Counted from the stretch's first letter, positions 1 to 8,985 are shown. The stretch: DNA of 64,000 nt from Larkinella sp049445795 (GCF_049445795.1 NZ_JBMSDT010000003.1:186001-250000), one strand, 5' to 3'. The notes: generated by a model from the letters alone, not told the origin. Numbers and translations are program-made.

Positions 1-2447
1 CTACCATCGGGATTGCGGGCGAAGAACGTCGAATAGAAAGCGCCCAACGCATACCCGTTGACAGCCGCTACCTGACCAAAACCGCCTGCGAACGGTAAAA
101 CCCCGTTGCCTTCGACGCCATCCGTAACGTTCTTGTTGCGGGTATACGTCGCCGTCAGGTTCCAGCGAAGGTTCTTGGTTTCAACCGGAATGGCGCGGAC
201 GAGCACTTCGAAACCCCGGTTGGTCATGGTTCCAATGTTCACAAAGCGGTTGTTGTAGCCACTGCTCGGCGAAAGTGTCCGGTTTAGAATCAAATCCTGT
301 ACTTCTTTATGGTAGTAGGTGAATTCAACGCCGATCCGGTTTTGAACCAGGCTGAAATCCGTCCCGATTTCCAGTTCGGTCTGGCGCTCCGGTTTTACGC
401 TGAAGTTGCCCAACTGCGCAGGAGCCGCATAGCCGACCAGTCCCCCAACCGTTACCGGCGTATAGTTTGTAAAGCGGTCGTAGGGGCCGATGGCCGTCAG
501 GTTACCGGCCTGCCCCCAGGCTGCCCGAACTTTAAAGTCGGGCAAAATGGTTGCGAGTGATGAGCCTTGCCAGAACGGTTCTTCCGAAATGACATACGAC
601 CCGCTGAGTTTCGGATAAAACTGCCAGCGGTTATCCACACCATACACCGAAGCCGCATCGACCCGACCGGCCGCCGTCACGAAAAACCGGTTGAACAGGC
701 CAAACGTTTGCTGCGCGAAAACCCCGATGAAGCTCCGTTCCGAGCGGTTTTCGGAGGCAACAATGTTAGCTCCATTGTTGATGGTCTGGCCGAACACACC
801 CAATTGCTGGGCCGTGATGCCGGTGGTAAAGCTGCGGTCATATTGCACCGTGGCCCCGACGCCGGTCGTCGATTTCAGCCATTCCGTCGGGCTGGTCTGG
901 TAGCGGATGTTCAAATCGTTGTTGACCTGCAAAACCGTCGCTTCGCTCTTGCGCGAATACCCGGCGTTGTAGGAGGGCGTCGTGTTGTTCGGCGGAATGT
1001 AACCGGTAGCCAGTTGCGAATACGTGTCCAGCCCGAACGTAAAGTCGATGCCCAAACCGGGCAAGGGCGTCAGATTCAACTGGGCGTCGCCGATGTAGCG
1101 GCTGGTGCGTTGGCGGAAATCGAAGCGGGCGATGGCTTCCAGCGGGTTGGTACGCCGAAGCACCGAAACCGGGGCCGTCGAAGGGTAAACGCCCGTGGCC
1201 GGGTCGGGTTGCGGGTTGATGAAGTTGTTGCTGAAAATAAAACCGGTCAAGGCACCGTAGGCTTCGTTGATCCCCCCGTTCGGGATTTCCTGGCTGGTGC
1301 TGTAGGTATAGGCCGAACCGATGCTCAGCGTTGCCCATTTGGCCAGCGTTTGCTGAATCCGCATCCGGCTGGACGCCCGGCGGAAATCCGATCCGCGCAC
1401 GATTCCCTGATTGGCAAACAACGAGCCGGAGAAGAAATATTGCGTCATGGGCGTTCCGCCCGAAACCGACAGGTATTGCTCGTGGCCCGTAGCGGTCCGG
1501 AAAATGTCTTTCTGGAGGTCGTAGCGCGTGACGGGCGTCTGCGTGTTGTCGGTTACCGTCGTGTTGGTAAACGTCGCAGGGTGCTCGTTGTACGGCAGCG
1601 TTTTCCGAATATCGCTGACCCGAAACTGCGTTGAGAACGTGATGGTCGGGCGGCCTTCCTGGCCACGCTTGGTGAAAATCTGCACCACACCGTTGTTGGC
1701 CCGCGACCCGTAAATGGCGGCTGCGGCTGCTCCTTTGATGATTTCGATGCGTTCGATGTCGTTCGGGTTGATATCGACCAAGCGGTTTTGCGAATATCCC
1801 CCCAAATCGATCAGTTCCCGGGAGTCATTATTCACAATTACACCGTCCACAATATAAAGCGGATCAGACGAACCAACGATGGTACTTGGTCCCCGGAGCC
1901 GGACGCTGATCCCGCCCGCCGGGTTCCCGGAGTTCTGGGTAATCTGCGCGCCGGAAAGCTTCCCGGCCAGTGCCTGATCGATGGAGGTAGCGGCTGAGAG
2001 TTGCAGATCTTTGGCCTGAACGGTGGCAATGGTGTTGCCAAGTTGTTTCCGGCTGGTAGCGCCCGACGTTCCGGTCACCACCACTTCGTCGAGTCCCAGG
2101 GCGTCGTCGGCCAGGCTGATGTTGGTCGAAACGGTCGTATTCTGCGACAGAGAAACGTTTTGCCGCTGCGTCTGGTACCCAACGGAGCTAAATTGAAGCG
2201 TGTACGAACCGGGGGCCAGGTTGGCCGTAAACCGGTACGCGCCGTTTTGGTCAGAAATGCCACCGAAGGTAGTGCCGACCAGCCCCACCGACGCACCGGG
2301 CATCGGTTTGGCGTCTGATTTAGTTGTTACGGTGCCCTGAAACGTATACGTGGTCGTTTGGGCCTGAATTTTCCATTGGAGGAAGAGAAAAAAAGCAAGC
2401 AGGAGCCAGCGAGAGCGGCTACTGACATCGAATAATTTTGGTTTCAT
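1..2447 (-). CDS. SusC/RagA-type TonB-linked outer membrane transporter (C-terminus beyond window)
   Basis: TonB-dependent importer of the SusC/RagA class, which moves oligosaccharides or peptides across the outer membrane together with a SusD lipoprotein. The reverse strand is open from an ATG at 2447-2445 to the window edge, giving about 815 residues; the family is usually about 1000, so the C-terminal strands of the barrel and any SusD partner lie to the left. The N-terminus is a signal peptide ending near QWKIQAQ. A carboxypeptidase-D-like regulatory domain follows (about residues 28-110), then a plug domain with the typical PLYIVDGVIV, DIERIEIIKGAAAAAIYG and NNGVVQI segments. It lies downstream of a serine hydrolase on the same strand, 148 bp away, so the two could be cotranscribed. 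The substrate cannot be told from the sequence. The class is certain. Confidence 0.93.
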   Translation of the reverse strand, partial: MKPKLFDVSSRSRWLLLAFFLFLQWKIQAQTTTYTFQGTVTTKSDAKPMPGASVGLVGTTFGGISDQNGAYRFTANLAPGSYTLQFSSVGYQTQRQNVSLSQNTTVSTNISLADDALGLDEVVVTGTSGATSRKQLGNTIATVQAKDLQLSAATSIDQALAGKLSGAQITQNSGNPAGGISVRLRGPSTIVGSSDPLYIVDGVIVNNDSRELIDLGGYSQNRLVDINPNDIERIEIIKGAAAAAIYGSRANNGVVQIFTKRGQEGRPTITFSTQFRVSDIRKTLPYNEHPATFTNTTVTDNTQTPVTRYDLQKDIFRTATGHEQYLSVSGGTPMTQYFFSGSLFANQGIVRGSDFRRASSRMRIQQTLAKWATLSIGSAYTYSTSQEIPNGGINEAYGALTGFIFSNNFINPQPDPATGVYPSTAPVSVLRRTNPLEAIARFDFRQRTSRYIGDAQLNLTPLPGLGIDFTFGLDTYSQLATGYIPPNNTTPSYNAGYSRKSEATVLQVNNDLNIRYQTSPTEWLKSTTGVGATVQYDRSFTTGITAQQLGVFGQTINNGANIVASENRSERSFIGVFAQQTFGLFNRFFVTAAGRVDAASVYGVDNRWQFYPKLSGSYVISEEPFWQGSSLATILPDFKVRAAWGQAGNLTAIGPYDRFTNYTPVTVGGLVGYAAPAQLGNFSVKPERQTELEIGTDFSLVQNRIGVEFTYYHKEVQDLILNRTLSPSSGYNNRFVNIGTMTNRGFEVLVRAIPVETKNLRWNLTATYTRNKNVTDGVEGNGVLPFAGGFGQVAAVNGYALGAFYSTFFARNPDG

Positions 2448-2595
2448 AGAATGTTAATAAAAAAACCTTAAATAACACGAAGGACTAGCGTCCTTTTAGT
2501 AAATAAGAAATTTTTACGGATAAATGAAACCCATTTGTGACAAGTGGAACTGAACAGGCGCTGTAAATAGACACGCCCGTTCAAAAAAATCCCGG

Positions 2596-4404
2596 TTATT
2601 TCCCGGAAAGGACAGCTTCGTAAAACCGGTCCAGAATCAGGCCGCGCAGGTTGAAGGTCGGTTTCCCGTAGGTCTTCGAATCATCGGGGTAAACCCGGTT
2701 GGTCAAACAGATGTAAACCATGTTATACTGGGGATCGACCCAGACATAGGTGCCCGTGTAGCCGCTGTGCCCAAACGCCCGTGCCGAAGGATACGGTTTG
2801 GTGGTCGGCGGGGTGGGGGTTGCCCGGGCAAAACCGTAGCCCCGGCCGCTCGTTTTCGACTGCTCCGAGGTAAACAGTGTAACCGTTGAAGGCTCGAAGT
2901 ATTTTTGCCCGCCATACGAGCCTTTGTTCAGGTATAGTTGATACAGAATAGCCAGGTCGTTCGCGTTGCCGAACAGGCCCGCGTGGCCCTGAACGCCCCC
3001 GGCCATAGCCGCGCCCGGGTCATTGACGTAACCCTGTACCCGCATGCTCCGAAGCCAGTTGTCGTTTTCGGTGGTGGGGACAATTCGGGAGCGCGGAAAC
3101 CGGTTTCGGGGCAGATAACCCGTAGCCTGCATGCCCAATGGCCGGTAAAATTCATTTAGGACATACTCGTTCAGCTTCTGGTGCGAAGCCGTTTCAACGA
3201 CTTCCTTCAGCATGTACATACTCACGTCGCTGTAGACATATTTGCCCCGCGTCAAAACCTCAGAGCGCAGCGTAACCGGCCACATAATATCCTCAAAGTA
3301 GCTGGCGCGCAGGTAAAAACCGTCGGCTACCGGTGTTGGAAACTGAGCGGAAGAGTCCGTGCTCAAATCGAGCGGTTTTAACTGCTCGTAGAACTTAATG
3401 TAGGGGGTATAACCGGCTTCGTGCAGCAGGGCTTCCCGAATCGTAATCGTCGCCTTGTCGGGAATGGAGCGCGTGCGGGCCACATACTTGCTGATCGGAT
3501 CGGTCAGACTGATTCGCTTCTGGTCGTACAGCCGCATGATGGACGGCGTCGTAGCACTCACTTTTGTAACCGAAGCCAGATCGAATAGGTCATCTGGTTT
3601 TGTTCGCTCCTCGTTCGTGTACGTATGGTGTCCGTAGGCTTTGTGAAAAATCACCTGTCCGTCCTTCGCCAGCAGCACCACCGCGCCGGGCGTGATGTGG
3701 TCGGTGATGGCGATCTTCATCAACGAATCAATGGAAGTAAGCCGGGTACTTTGAATGTCCACTGCTTCGGGGAGTGAATAGCCCAGCCGGATTTTGGCCG
3801 TCGAAAAACCGCTGCCTTGTTTAAAAACCGGGCTAAACGTGGCTGACAGGCGGTTGTTGACGGCTATTCCGCCAAACAGGGCCTGGGCGGCTACCGAAGC
3901 GCCCTCGGCCGTGTTAGCCGGATACCAAAGGATGGGCGATCGCAGGGATTCGAGCGCGGCCAGATTTTTTCCATTTCCCGTTATGACAACCGCAACCCGA
4001 TTGATGGCTTCCTGATCCTTGATGAAGTTCAACAAGCCGGGGCCAAAAGGAGAAGTATCCGAAAGGGTAACGATGACAAAATTGTATAGCTTAAGCTGAT
4101 CGTGCAGCCGGTTCAGCGTCGAGTCCGCCGGTTTTGGTGGAAGCGAAAAGCTGGTGACCGGATGGTATTTCGACACCAGGCTATCAAAAACCGTCTGCTG
4201 CCCGAAAGTAGCATGAACGCTGGCGATCCGCAGGCCGTTGAGGTCACTAATTGGCAGCAATCCGGACGGGTTGGTCAGTAAAACAAGTTGTTTTTCCGCT
4301 TCCTGCATGCGACTTAATGAAAACAACGGAGTCTGGGCGAAAGCGGTCGTACTATAGAAGAAGACGAACAATTTCCACCAATACGGTTTCAGACGAAAGG
4401 ACAT
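2596..4404 (-). CDS. Secreted serine hydrolase (beta-lactamase family) with GH3 C-terminal-like N-domain
   Basis: Penicillin-binding-protein-like serine hydrolase of the class C beta-lactamase/esterase fold. The start at 4404 is preferred over 4461 because it puts a clean signal peptide (SFRLKPYWWKLFVFFYSTTAFAQ) at the N-terminus; this gives 602 residues. Residues about 35-195 resemble the C-terminal domain of family 3 glycoside hydrolases (LLTNPSGLLPISDL, LRIASV). Residues about 220-600 are the hydrolase, with the SxxK nucleophile motif SVTK (Ser278, Lys281), a YSD triad at Tyr391 and HSG near the C-terminus. Related Bacteroidota proteins of about 1000 residues, from my knowledge of the family, carry a full GH3 catalytic domain in front; that domain is missing here. 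The likely role is periplasmic cleavage of an ester, peptide or cell-wall substrate. The exact substrate is unknown. Confidence 0.85.
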   Translation of the reverse strand: MSFRLKPYWWKLFVFFYSTTAFAQTPLFSLSRMQEAEKQLVLLTNPSGLLPISDLNGLRIASVHATFGQQTVFDSLVSKYHPVTSFSLPPKPADSTLNRLHDQLKLYNFVIVTLSDTSPFGPGLLNFIKDQEAINRVAVVITGNGKNLAALESLRSPILWYPANTAEGASVAAQALFGGIAVNNRLSATFSPVFKQGSGFSTAKIRLGYSLPEAVDIQSTRLTSIDSLMKIAITDHITPGAVVLLAKDGQVIFHKAYGHHTYTNEERTKPDDLFDLASVTKVSATTPSIMRLYDQKRISLTDPISKYVARTRSIPDKATITIREALLHEAGYTPYIKFYEQLKPLDLSTDSSAQFPTPVADGFYLRASYFEDIMWPVTLRSEVLTRGKYVYSDVSMYMLKEVVETASHQKLNEYVLNEFYRPLGMQATGYLPRNRFPRSRIVPTTENDNWLRSMRVQGYVNDPGAAMAGGVQGHAGLFGNANDLAILYQLYLNKGSYGGQKYFEPSTVTLFTSEQSKTSGRGYGFARATPTPPTTKPYPSARAFGHSGYTGTYVWVDPQYNMVYICLTNRVYPDDSKTYGKPTFNLRGLILDRFYEAVLSGK

Positions 4405-4599
4405 AGACGATGAACGGAGTAAAAGGAAAACAAACGGGGTTTTCCGTACAAAAATAGCCAATTGGCAACATGTTTGCGCCGGGTAGGTACCCGGAAAGGA
4501 ATCTTACCTAAAATTTTCGGACAAACGCCAGATTCTTAGTGGCCGGACTTTTAAACGTGCCCAATTCTGGGGCTTATGCCGTATATTCGTCTTAATTTA

Positions 4600-4611
4600 T
4601 AGATCGATCTA
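4600..4611. promoter_or_regulatory. 12-bp perfect palindrome just upstream of the DUF3467 start
   Basis: TAGATCGATCTA reads the same on both strands and ends one base before the ATG at 4613. Its position in the 5' end of the gene would suit a repressor site, but there is no second copy in the window to support this, and a 12-bp palindrome can occur by chance. Confidence 0.3.
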
Positions 4612-4612
4612 C

Positions 4613-4933
4613 ATGGAAAACCAATCGCCCGATCAGGAAGGCCAGATCAACGTTGAATTGACGGAAGAAATTGCGGAAGGTATTTACGCCAATCTGGCGA
4701 TGATTGCCCACTCCAACAGTGAATTTATCATCGATTTTATCCGACTCATGCCCGGTATTCCGAAGGCGAAGGTAAAATCCCGAATTATTTTGACGCCCGA
4801 ACACGCCAAACGGCTGCTGGCTGCTCTGAAAGATAACATCCGAAAATTTGAGGATGCTTACGGCGATATAAACGGAGCAGACGAGGCATTCCGGTTTCCG
4901 ACACAGTTTGGCGGACCAATAGGCGAAGCTTAA
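4613..4933 (+). CDS. DUF3467 family protein
   Basis: Small cytoplasmic protein of 106 residues belonging to the DUF3467 family. Recognisable segments are QINVELTEEIAEGIYANLA, HSNSEFIIDFIRLMPG and ILTPEHAKRLLAALKDNI, followed by a short acidic tail. Members are about 100 residues, so this one is complete. In many Bacteroidota it lies between rpoC and rpsL; here it still precedes rpsL by 121 bp, but rpoB and rpoC are not upstream, where a serine hydrolase gene points the other way instead. The function is not established; conserved linkage suggests a link to transcription or translation. Confidence 0.88.
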   Translation: MENQSPDQEGQINVELTEEIAEGIYANLAMIAHSNSEFIIDFIRLMPGIPKAKVKSRIILTPEHAKRLLAALKDNIRKFEDAYGDINGADEAFRFPTQFGGPIGEA

Positions 4934-4977
4934 AACCGTCATGCCCAGCGCACTACTTGAAATAATTTCGGCATCTC

Positions 4978-5008
4978 TTTGGTTTTCCGTCAGAATTGGC
5001 TAATTTTG
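4978..5008 (+). promoter_or_regulatory. Promoter for rpsL-rpsG
   Basis: TTTG at 4978-4981 and TAATTTTG at 5001-5008 are separated by 19 bp, a full match to the Bacteroidota housekeeping promoter (TTTG, 17-23 bp, TAnnTTTG). Transcription would start near 5014, about 40 nt before the rpsL ATG. It shows that rpsL and rpsG can be expressed independently of the DUF3467 gene. Confidence 0.75.
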
Positions 5009-5054
5009 CACTCCTATTTTTCCAGAGGACTGTAGTAATACCCATTCTGATACA

Positions 5055-5480
5055 ATGCCTACGATACAACAATTAGTACGCAAGGGCCGTGAAAAGCTGA
5101 CTTTCAAGTCAAAATCGCCGGCGCTGGACTCTTGCCCCCAACGTCGTGGTGTCTGTACGCGCGTGTACACCACCACCCCCAAGAAGCCGAACTCGGCTTT
5201 GCGTAAAGTAGCCCGTGTGCGCTTGTCACACGGCAAAGAAGTCAACGCCTACATTCCGGGTGAAGGCCACAACCTGCAGGAACACTCGATCGTCCTGGTC
5301 CGCGGTGGCCGGGTGAAAGACCTTCCAGGGGTTCGTTACCACATTGTGCGCGGTGCACTCGATACGGCTGGTGTGAACGGCCGGAAACAAGCCCGTTCGA
5401 AATACGGTGCAAAACGTCCGAAACCGGGTCAGGTAGCGGCTCCGACGAAAGGCGGCAAAGGAGGAGGTAAAAAGAAATAA
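5055..5480 (+). CDS. rpsL: 30S ribosomal protein S12
   Basis: S12 lines the decoding centre of the small subunit and affects translational accuracy. The 141-residue sequence begins MPTIQQLVRKGREKL and carries the signature TPKKPNSALRKVARVRLSHG and the KDLPGVRYHIVRG loop. The lysines where streptomycin resistance changes arise in other bacteria (in PKKPNS and GRVKDLPG) are present in their usual form. It is slightly longer than the 124-residue E. coli protein because of a basic, glycine-rich tail (GGKGGGKKK). It is followed 75 bp later by rpsG in the same transcript. Confidence 0.98.
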   Translation: MPTIQQLVRKGREKLTFKSKSPALDSCPQRRGVCTRVYTTTPKKPNSALRKVARVRLSHGKEVNAYIPGEGHNLQEHSIVLVRGGRVKDLPGVRYHIVRGALDTAGVNGRKQARSKYGAKRPKPGQVAAPTKGGKGGGKKK

Positions 5481-5555
5481 GCAACTCCTTACTAAAAAGC
5501 TGAACTGGACGATGCGTGAGGCTTTGTTCAGAGTAAGATTAATCATCTGAAGATC

Positions 5556-6023
5556 ATGAGAAAAGCAAAACCAAAGAAAAGATACGTTCTGCCAGACCCT
5601 AAATTTAAGGAGACGCTGGTAACGAAATTCGTGAACAACCTGATGTACGAAGGCAAAAAGAGCCTGTCGTATTCTATCTTCTATGACGCCCTGGCGCTGG
5701 TTGAGAAAAAAACCAATGACAACGGGCTGGAAGTATGGAAAAAGGCGTTGAACAACGTAATGCCCTCGGTAGAGGTAAAAAGCCGCCGGGTAGGTGGTGC
5801 AACCTTCCAGGTTCCGACGGAAGTGCGTCCTGATCGCAAAGTATCAGTAGGCATGAAATGGCTGATCAAGTATGCCCGTTCGCGTGGTGAAAAAACCATG
5901 GTGGATCGGTTGGCTGCGGAAATCATAGCCGCATCAAAAGGTGAAGGCGCTGCCGTCAAGAAGAAGGATGATACCCACCGGATGGCCGAAGCCAACAAGG
6001 CGTTCTCGCACTTCCGGTTCTAA
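5556..6023 (+). CDS. rpsG: 30S ribosomal protein S7
   Basis: S7 is a primary assembly protein that organises the 3' domain of 16S rRNA and sits near the E site. The 155-residue protein matches the family length and shows VEVKSRRVGGATFQVPTEVRP, the RRVGG rRNA-binding core, and a helical C-terminus ending in HRMAEANKAFSHFRF. It is the last gene of this transcript and is followed at once by a strong terminator. In many bacteria fusA comes next; here it is 18.9 kb away. Confidence 0.98.
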   Translation: MRKAKPKKRYVLPDPKFKETLVTKFVNNLMYEGKKSLSYSIFYDALALVEKKTNDNGLEVWKKALNNVMPSVEVKSRRVGGATFQVPTEVRPDRKVSVGMKWLIKYARSRGEKTMVDRLAAEIIAASKGEGAAVKKKDDTHRMAEANKAFSHFRF

Positions 6024-6042
6024 TCCGAGTAGTCAGTATACT

Positions 6043-6073
6043 AAAAAGACCTCCCGAACAGGAGGTCTTTTTT
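6043..6073. terminator. Bidirectional intrinsic terminator between rpsG and the regulator gene
   Basis: A perfect stem AAAAAGACCTCC (6043-6054) / GGAGGTCTTTTT (6061-6072) with a 6-nt loop. A T-tract follows on the plus strand, and the A-tract supplies the U-run for the opposite direction. It lies between the convergent ends of rpsG and the minus-strand regulator. Confidence 0.9.
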
Positions 6074-6077
6074 TGTG

Positions 6078-8861
6078 TCAGAATGCCATCATAAACTCAT
6101 TCAGGTTCGTTTCCGGGTCCAGATTCAGGCGTTTCCGGAGCCGATACCGTTTCAATTCAACCCCGCGTACTGTGATGTTGAGCAACTTGGCTACTTCCTT
6201 GCTCGACAGGTTCATGCGCAGATAGGCCGCCAGCCGGAGATCGTCGGGGGTTAAGCCCTGGTATTGACTCAACAGCCGCTTGAAAAATTGCTCGTGGACC
6301 TTGTTAAAGTTCTTTTCAAACACCTTCCAGTCGTGCTGGCTGGAGATGTTGGCGTCGATCAGTTTGACGAGCTGGTTGATGTGTCCGGTGGCCTGGTCGA
6401 CGGTTTGGCGTTGGCGCACTTCGTCTTTCAATTTTTCAACTTCGCCTTTCAGTTTGAGCAGCAAATCGTTCTTATGAATCAGGTTCATCGTCGTGTTGGC
6501 GAGTTCTTCGGATTTGCCGATGATGTCCTGTTCGAGTTTTTCTTTTTGCAATTGAACCAGCTGCTGCCGGTGCCGTTCCTGTTCGCGGGCTAGCTTCTCC
6601 TCCATTTGCTGGCGAACTTTCAACTGCTGCGCCTGAACTTGCCGCCGGTGAACGAAACCGCTCACCCCAACTAGTGCGCAAGCCAGCAGGAAATAACCCC
6701 AGTAAGCCCAGTTGCTCTGGTACCAGGGCGGCAGAATTTCGAAGGAAAGCGAGGTGATGGGCCCGTCGGAAGTAGCCCGGACCTGAAACGTATACGTTCC
6801 GGGCAACAGGCTGGTGTATTCCTTTTCCGTCGTTCGGCTGAAGTCCGACCAGGGTTCGTCCAGCCCGAGCAAGCGGTAGCTGAACGAGGATTCCTGCAAC
6901 GATTCGGGCAGGCTGAACTGAAAAGTCAGGTGGTTTTCTTTCGCACCAAAAACCGGCACAAACGACGTCAGCCCGGCGGCCTTCCGAAACGTGAACGACC
7001 GACTATTGCCGGTTGTGCCGATGACAAGCTGTCGAATTAGTGGTTTGCTCACCAATTGCTGGTTACTGAGCATCGCCAGCTCCGACCGGGGCAACAAGGC
7101 GTATCCTTTCTCAAAGCAGAGCAGATAAAAGGCGGAATCGAGCGGAACGATGTTCTCATAATCGTCCATCCAGGCAAAGTTGCTGATGGCGAGTTCGGCT
7201 TTGAGGCCCTGCGGATTCGTAATCAGTAAATTACCGTCCTGTCGCAAAAAGAGATGCTCATCCTGCCAGCCGGAAAACACCCGCCGGATGGGCCCTGAAA
7301 CCCGAAAACTGCGTTTTAAGGCTTCTTCGTTCGGGTCGGATGAAACCCAGGTGAGCTGAGTGATTCTTCGCAAATCGGATGACAGCCGAATTTTACCGAA
7401 TCCATTGTGGGCATGACGAATCCAGACCTCACCGTTCGCATCTTCCCAAACCGCTCGAATCGGTTCCGAAAAACCGGTAATCTGGTGGCTGAAGTGCCAT
7501 TGCCCGGTGGCATCGCGACGGTAGACGCCCAAACCGGTATACAATCCCTGGATGGCAAAACCGGGCCGGGAGGCTAGAGGGGACAAGTGCCAGCCACCGG
7601 ATTGATTCGAAACCGGTTGCCAGTCGCCCGCGGGCGTGATGCGGTAGGTTCCGGCATTGTGACCGCAGAGCAATTGCCCATCCAGGACGGCCAGATCCCA
7701 GACTTGCCCCTGTGATCCTTCAACCAGATGGTACACTGGGGGAGACGTTTTGGCCGGAAAATCGCACCAGTAAACGCCGTGATTGGTTCCCAAATACAAC
7801 CGACCGTTGTAGAAAGCCGCATCATACGGCGTTCCCAATTGTCCGCTTGGGTCCGAGAAATACTTGAGCGGATAGGTGAAGGCAATGGCATCGATGCCAT
7901 CGTCCAATCCGGTCCAGACGTTGCCCTGCCGGTCGGTGGTCAGGGCCAGAACCGTATTGTTTTGCAGACCTTCCCGTTGGGTGAGCGAATACAAAATGGC
8001 TCCGGTCGTGTCCGTCACAACCATTCCATTTAAAATTGTTCCAAAAGCGTATCGACCATTCGGCAACGCCAAGCCCTTGTTGCATTGATGCCGTTGCAAA
8101 AACCGGCTGGCCGCGTGTTGCAACTGGGTCAATTTGCCCGCCTGATACGTAAATAAACCGTGGTCGCGGGTGCCGATCAGCAAACCGTTACCGGAGGGCA
8201 GAATAGTGTGGACAGCCGTTGGGGCCAGTGCTTCTGTGCCAGGCAGGGCTACAAACTGGCCGTTGATAAGTTCATACAAGCCTTTGCCAATCGCCTGGAG
8301 GTAATACCGGTTATGCACGGCGTACAGAAAAAGGACGTTTCCCGGCAACCGGATTTCCCGAATCCGGTTGTGCTGATACAGAAAAGCCGTTGAAAAGGAC
8401 TGAAAGAAAACAAAATCCGGCCCGGTGACGATGTTCCAGACTTCCTCCTTGGGGAAACGCGAATTGGTGATCAGCCCCGTAAGCGAATGATACTGAAGAA
8501 GGCCGGTCGGATTGGCTTGCCAGTAGCCAAACTCACCCAAACCGCCGGTAAAAATTAGACCCTTTTGATCTACGGCCACGGCCCGGACGATCTGCCGTTT
8601 GGGCAATCGGTACGTCTGCCAGCGTGAACCGTCAAACTCCAGTAATCCTTTCGAATTGGCAACATACACAAAACCGGTAGACGTATCCTGGCTGATCGCC
8701 CAGTTCTGGTTATAGGCTTGGTAATTCTGTTTCGAAAAATTGCGAATATAAGGAGTCAGGAAGGTCTGTTGGGATGTGGGTGCAGCAGCACAATTGACTA
8801 CAACAAGTAACCAGATGCACGAAAAAATTAAGCGACCGGTCCAACGAGAACGATTTAACAT
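6078..8861 (-). CDS. Membrane-anchored sensor with beta-propeller, Y_Y_Y domain and LuxR-type HTH
   Basis: One-component signal transducer. The start at 8861 is chosen over 8924 because it begins with a signal peptide/anchor (MLNRSRWTGRLIFSCIWLLVVV); this gives 927 residues. The order is: periplasmic beta-propeller repeats (about 40-640; repeats such as GFVYVANSKGLLEFDG, LALTTDRQGNVWTGLDDGI and NGEVWIRHAHNGFGKI), a triple-tyrosine (Y_Y_Y) domain (about 655-715), one transmembrane helix (about 718-741), a long coiled coil (about 742-830), and a C-terminal LuxR/GerE-like helix-turn-helix (about 870-927; LSSKEVAKLLNITVRGVELKRY). There is no histidine kinase or receiver domain. It is divergent from the SusC-SusD-GH144 locus, with a 199-bp shared upstream region, so it probably controls that locus in response to a sugar. 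The domain calls are firm; the target is inferred. Confidence 0.9.
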   Translation of the reverse strand: MLNRSRWTGRLIFSCIWLLVVVNCAAAPTSQQTFLTPYIRNFSKQNYQAYNQNWAISQDTSTGFVYVANSKGLLEFDGSRWQTYRLPKRQIVRAVAVDQKGLIFTGGLGEFGYWQANPTGLLQYHSLTGLITNSRFPKEEVWNIVTGPDFVFFQSFSTAFLYQHNRIREIRLPGNVLFLYAVHNRYYLQAIGKGLYELINGQFVALPGTEALAPTAVHTILPSGNGLLIGTRDHGLFTYQAGKLTQLQHAASRFLQRHQCNKGLALPNGRYAFGTILNGMVVTDTTGAILYSLTQREGLQNNTVLALTTDRQGNVWTGLDDGIDAIAFTYPLKYFSDPSGQLGTPYDAAFYNGRLYLGTNHGVYWCDFPAKTSPPVYHLVEGSQGQVWDLAVLDGQLLCGHNAGTYRITPAGDWQPVSNQSGGWHLSPLASRPGFAIQGLYTGLGVYRRDATGQWHFSHQITGFSEPIRAVWEDANGEVWIRHAHNGFGKIRLSSDLRRITQLTWVSSDPNEEALKRSFRVSGPIRRVFSGWQDEHLFLRQDGNLLITNPQGLKAELAISNFAWMDDYENIVPLDSAFYLLCFEKGYALLPRSELAMLSNQQLVSKPLIRQLVIGTTGNSRSFTFRKAAGLTSFVPVFGAKENHLTFQFSLPESLQESSFSYRLLGLDEPWSDFSRTTEKEYTSLLPGTYTFQVRATSDGPITSLSFEILPPWYQSNWAYWGYFLLACALVGVSGFVHRRQVQAQQLKVRQQMEEKLAREQERHRQQLVQLQKEKLEQDIIGKSEELANTTMNLIHKNDLLLKLKGEVEKLKDEVRQRQTVDQATGHINQLVKLIDANISSQHDWKVFEKNFNKVHEQFFKRLLSQYQGLTPDDLRLAAYLRMNLSSKEVAKLLNITVRGVELKRYRLRKRLNLDPETNLNEFMMAF

Positions 8862-8966
8862 GATGGGTGGGACGATGCAATGAAAAATTTTATAAATAAC
8901 GCAACTAACTGGTTGCCAATTCATAAAATCCTTGATTTTATCTTGAAACTATTTTTTTAGTTAAAA

Positions 8967-8985
8967 TGATGTAGTACTGATGTAG
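8967..8985 (+). promoter_or_regulatory. Candidate operator: 8-bp direct repeat upstream of the SusC promoter
   Basis: TGATGTAG occurs at 8967-8974 and again at 8978-8985, an 11-bp period that puts both copies on the same face of the helix. The pair ends 32 bp before the -7 element of the SusC promoter, where an activator would bind. The divergent LuxR-type regulator is the likely protein. No second copy of the pair was seen elsewhere in the window. Confidence 0.45.

Noticed and set aside
567..1634. 355-codon plus-strand open frame
   Set aside because: It lies entirely opposite the SusC gene, whose reverse-strand frame is continuous and has clear domain motifs. The plus-strand translation is Arg/Val-rich without any recognisable domain.
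2588..2607. Terminator after the serine hydrolase gene
   Set aside because: The CCGGGA words there are direct, not inverted, repeats, so no stable stem forms despite a nearby T-tract on the minus strand.
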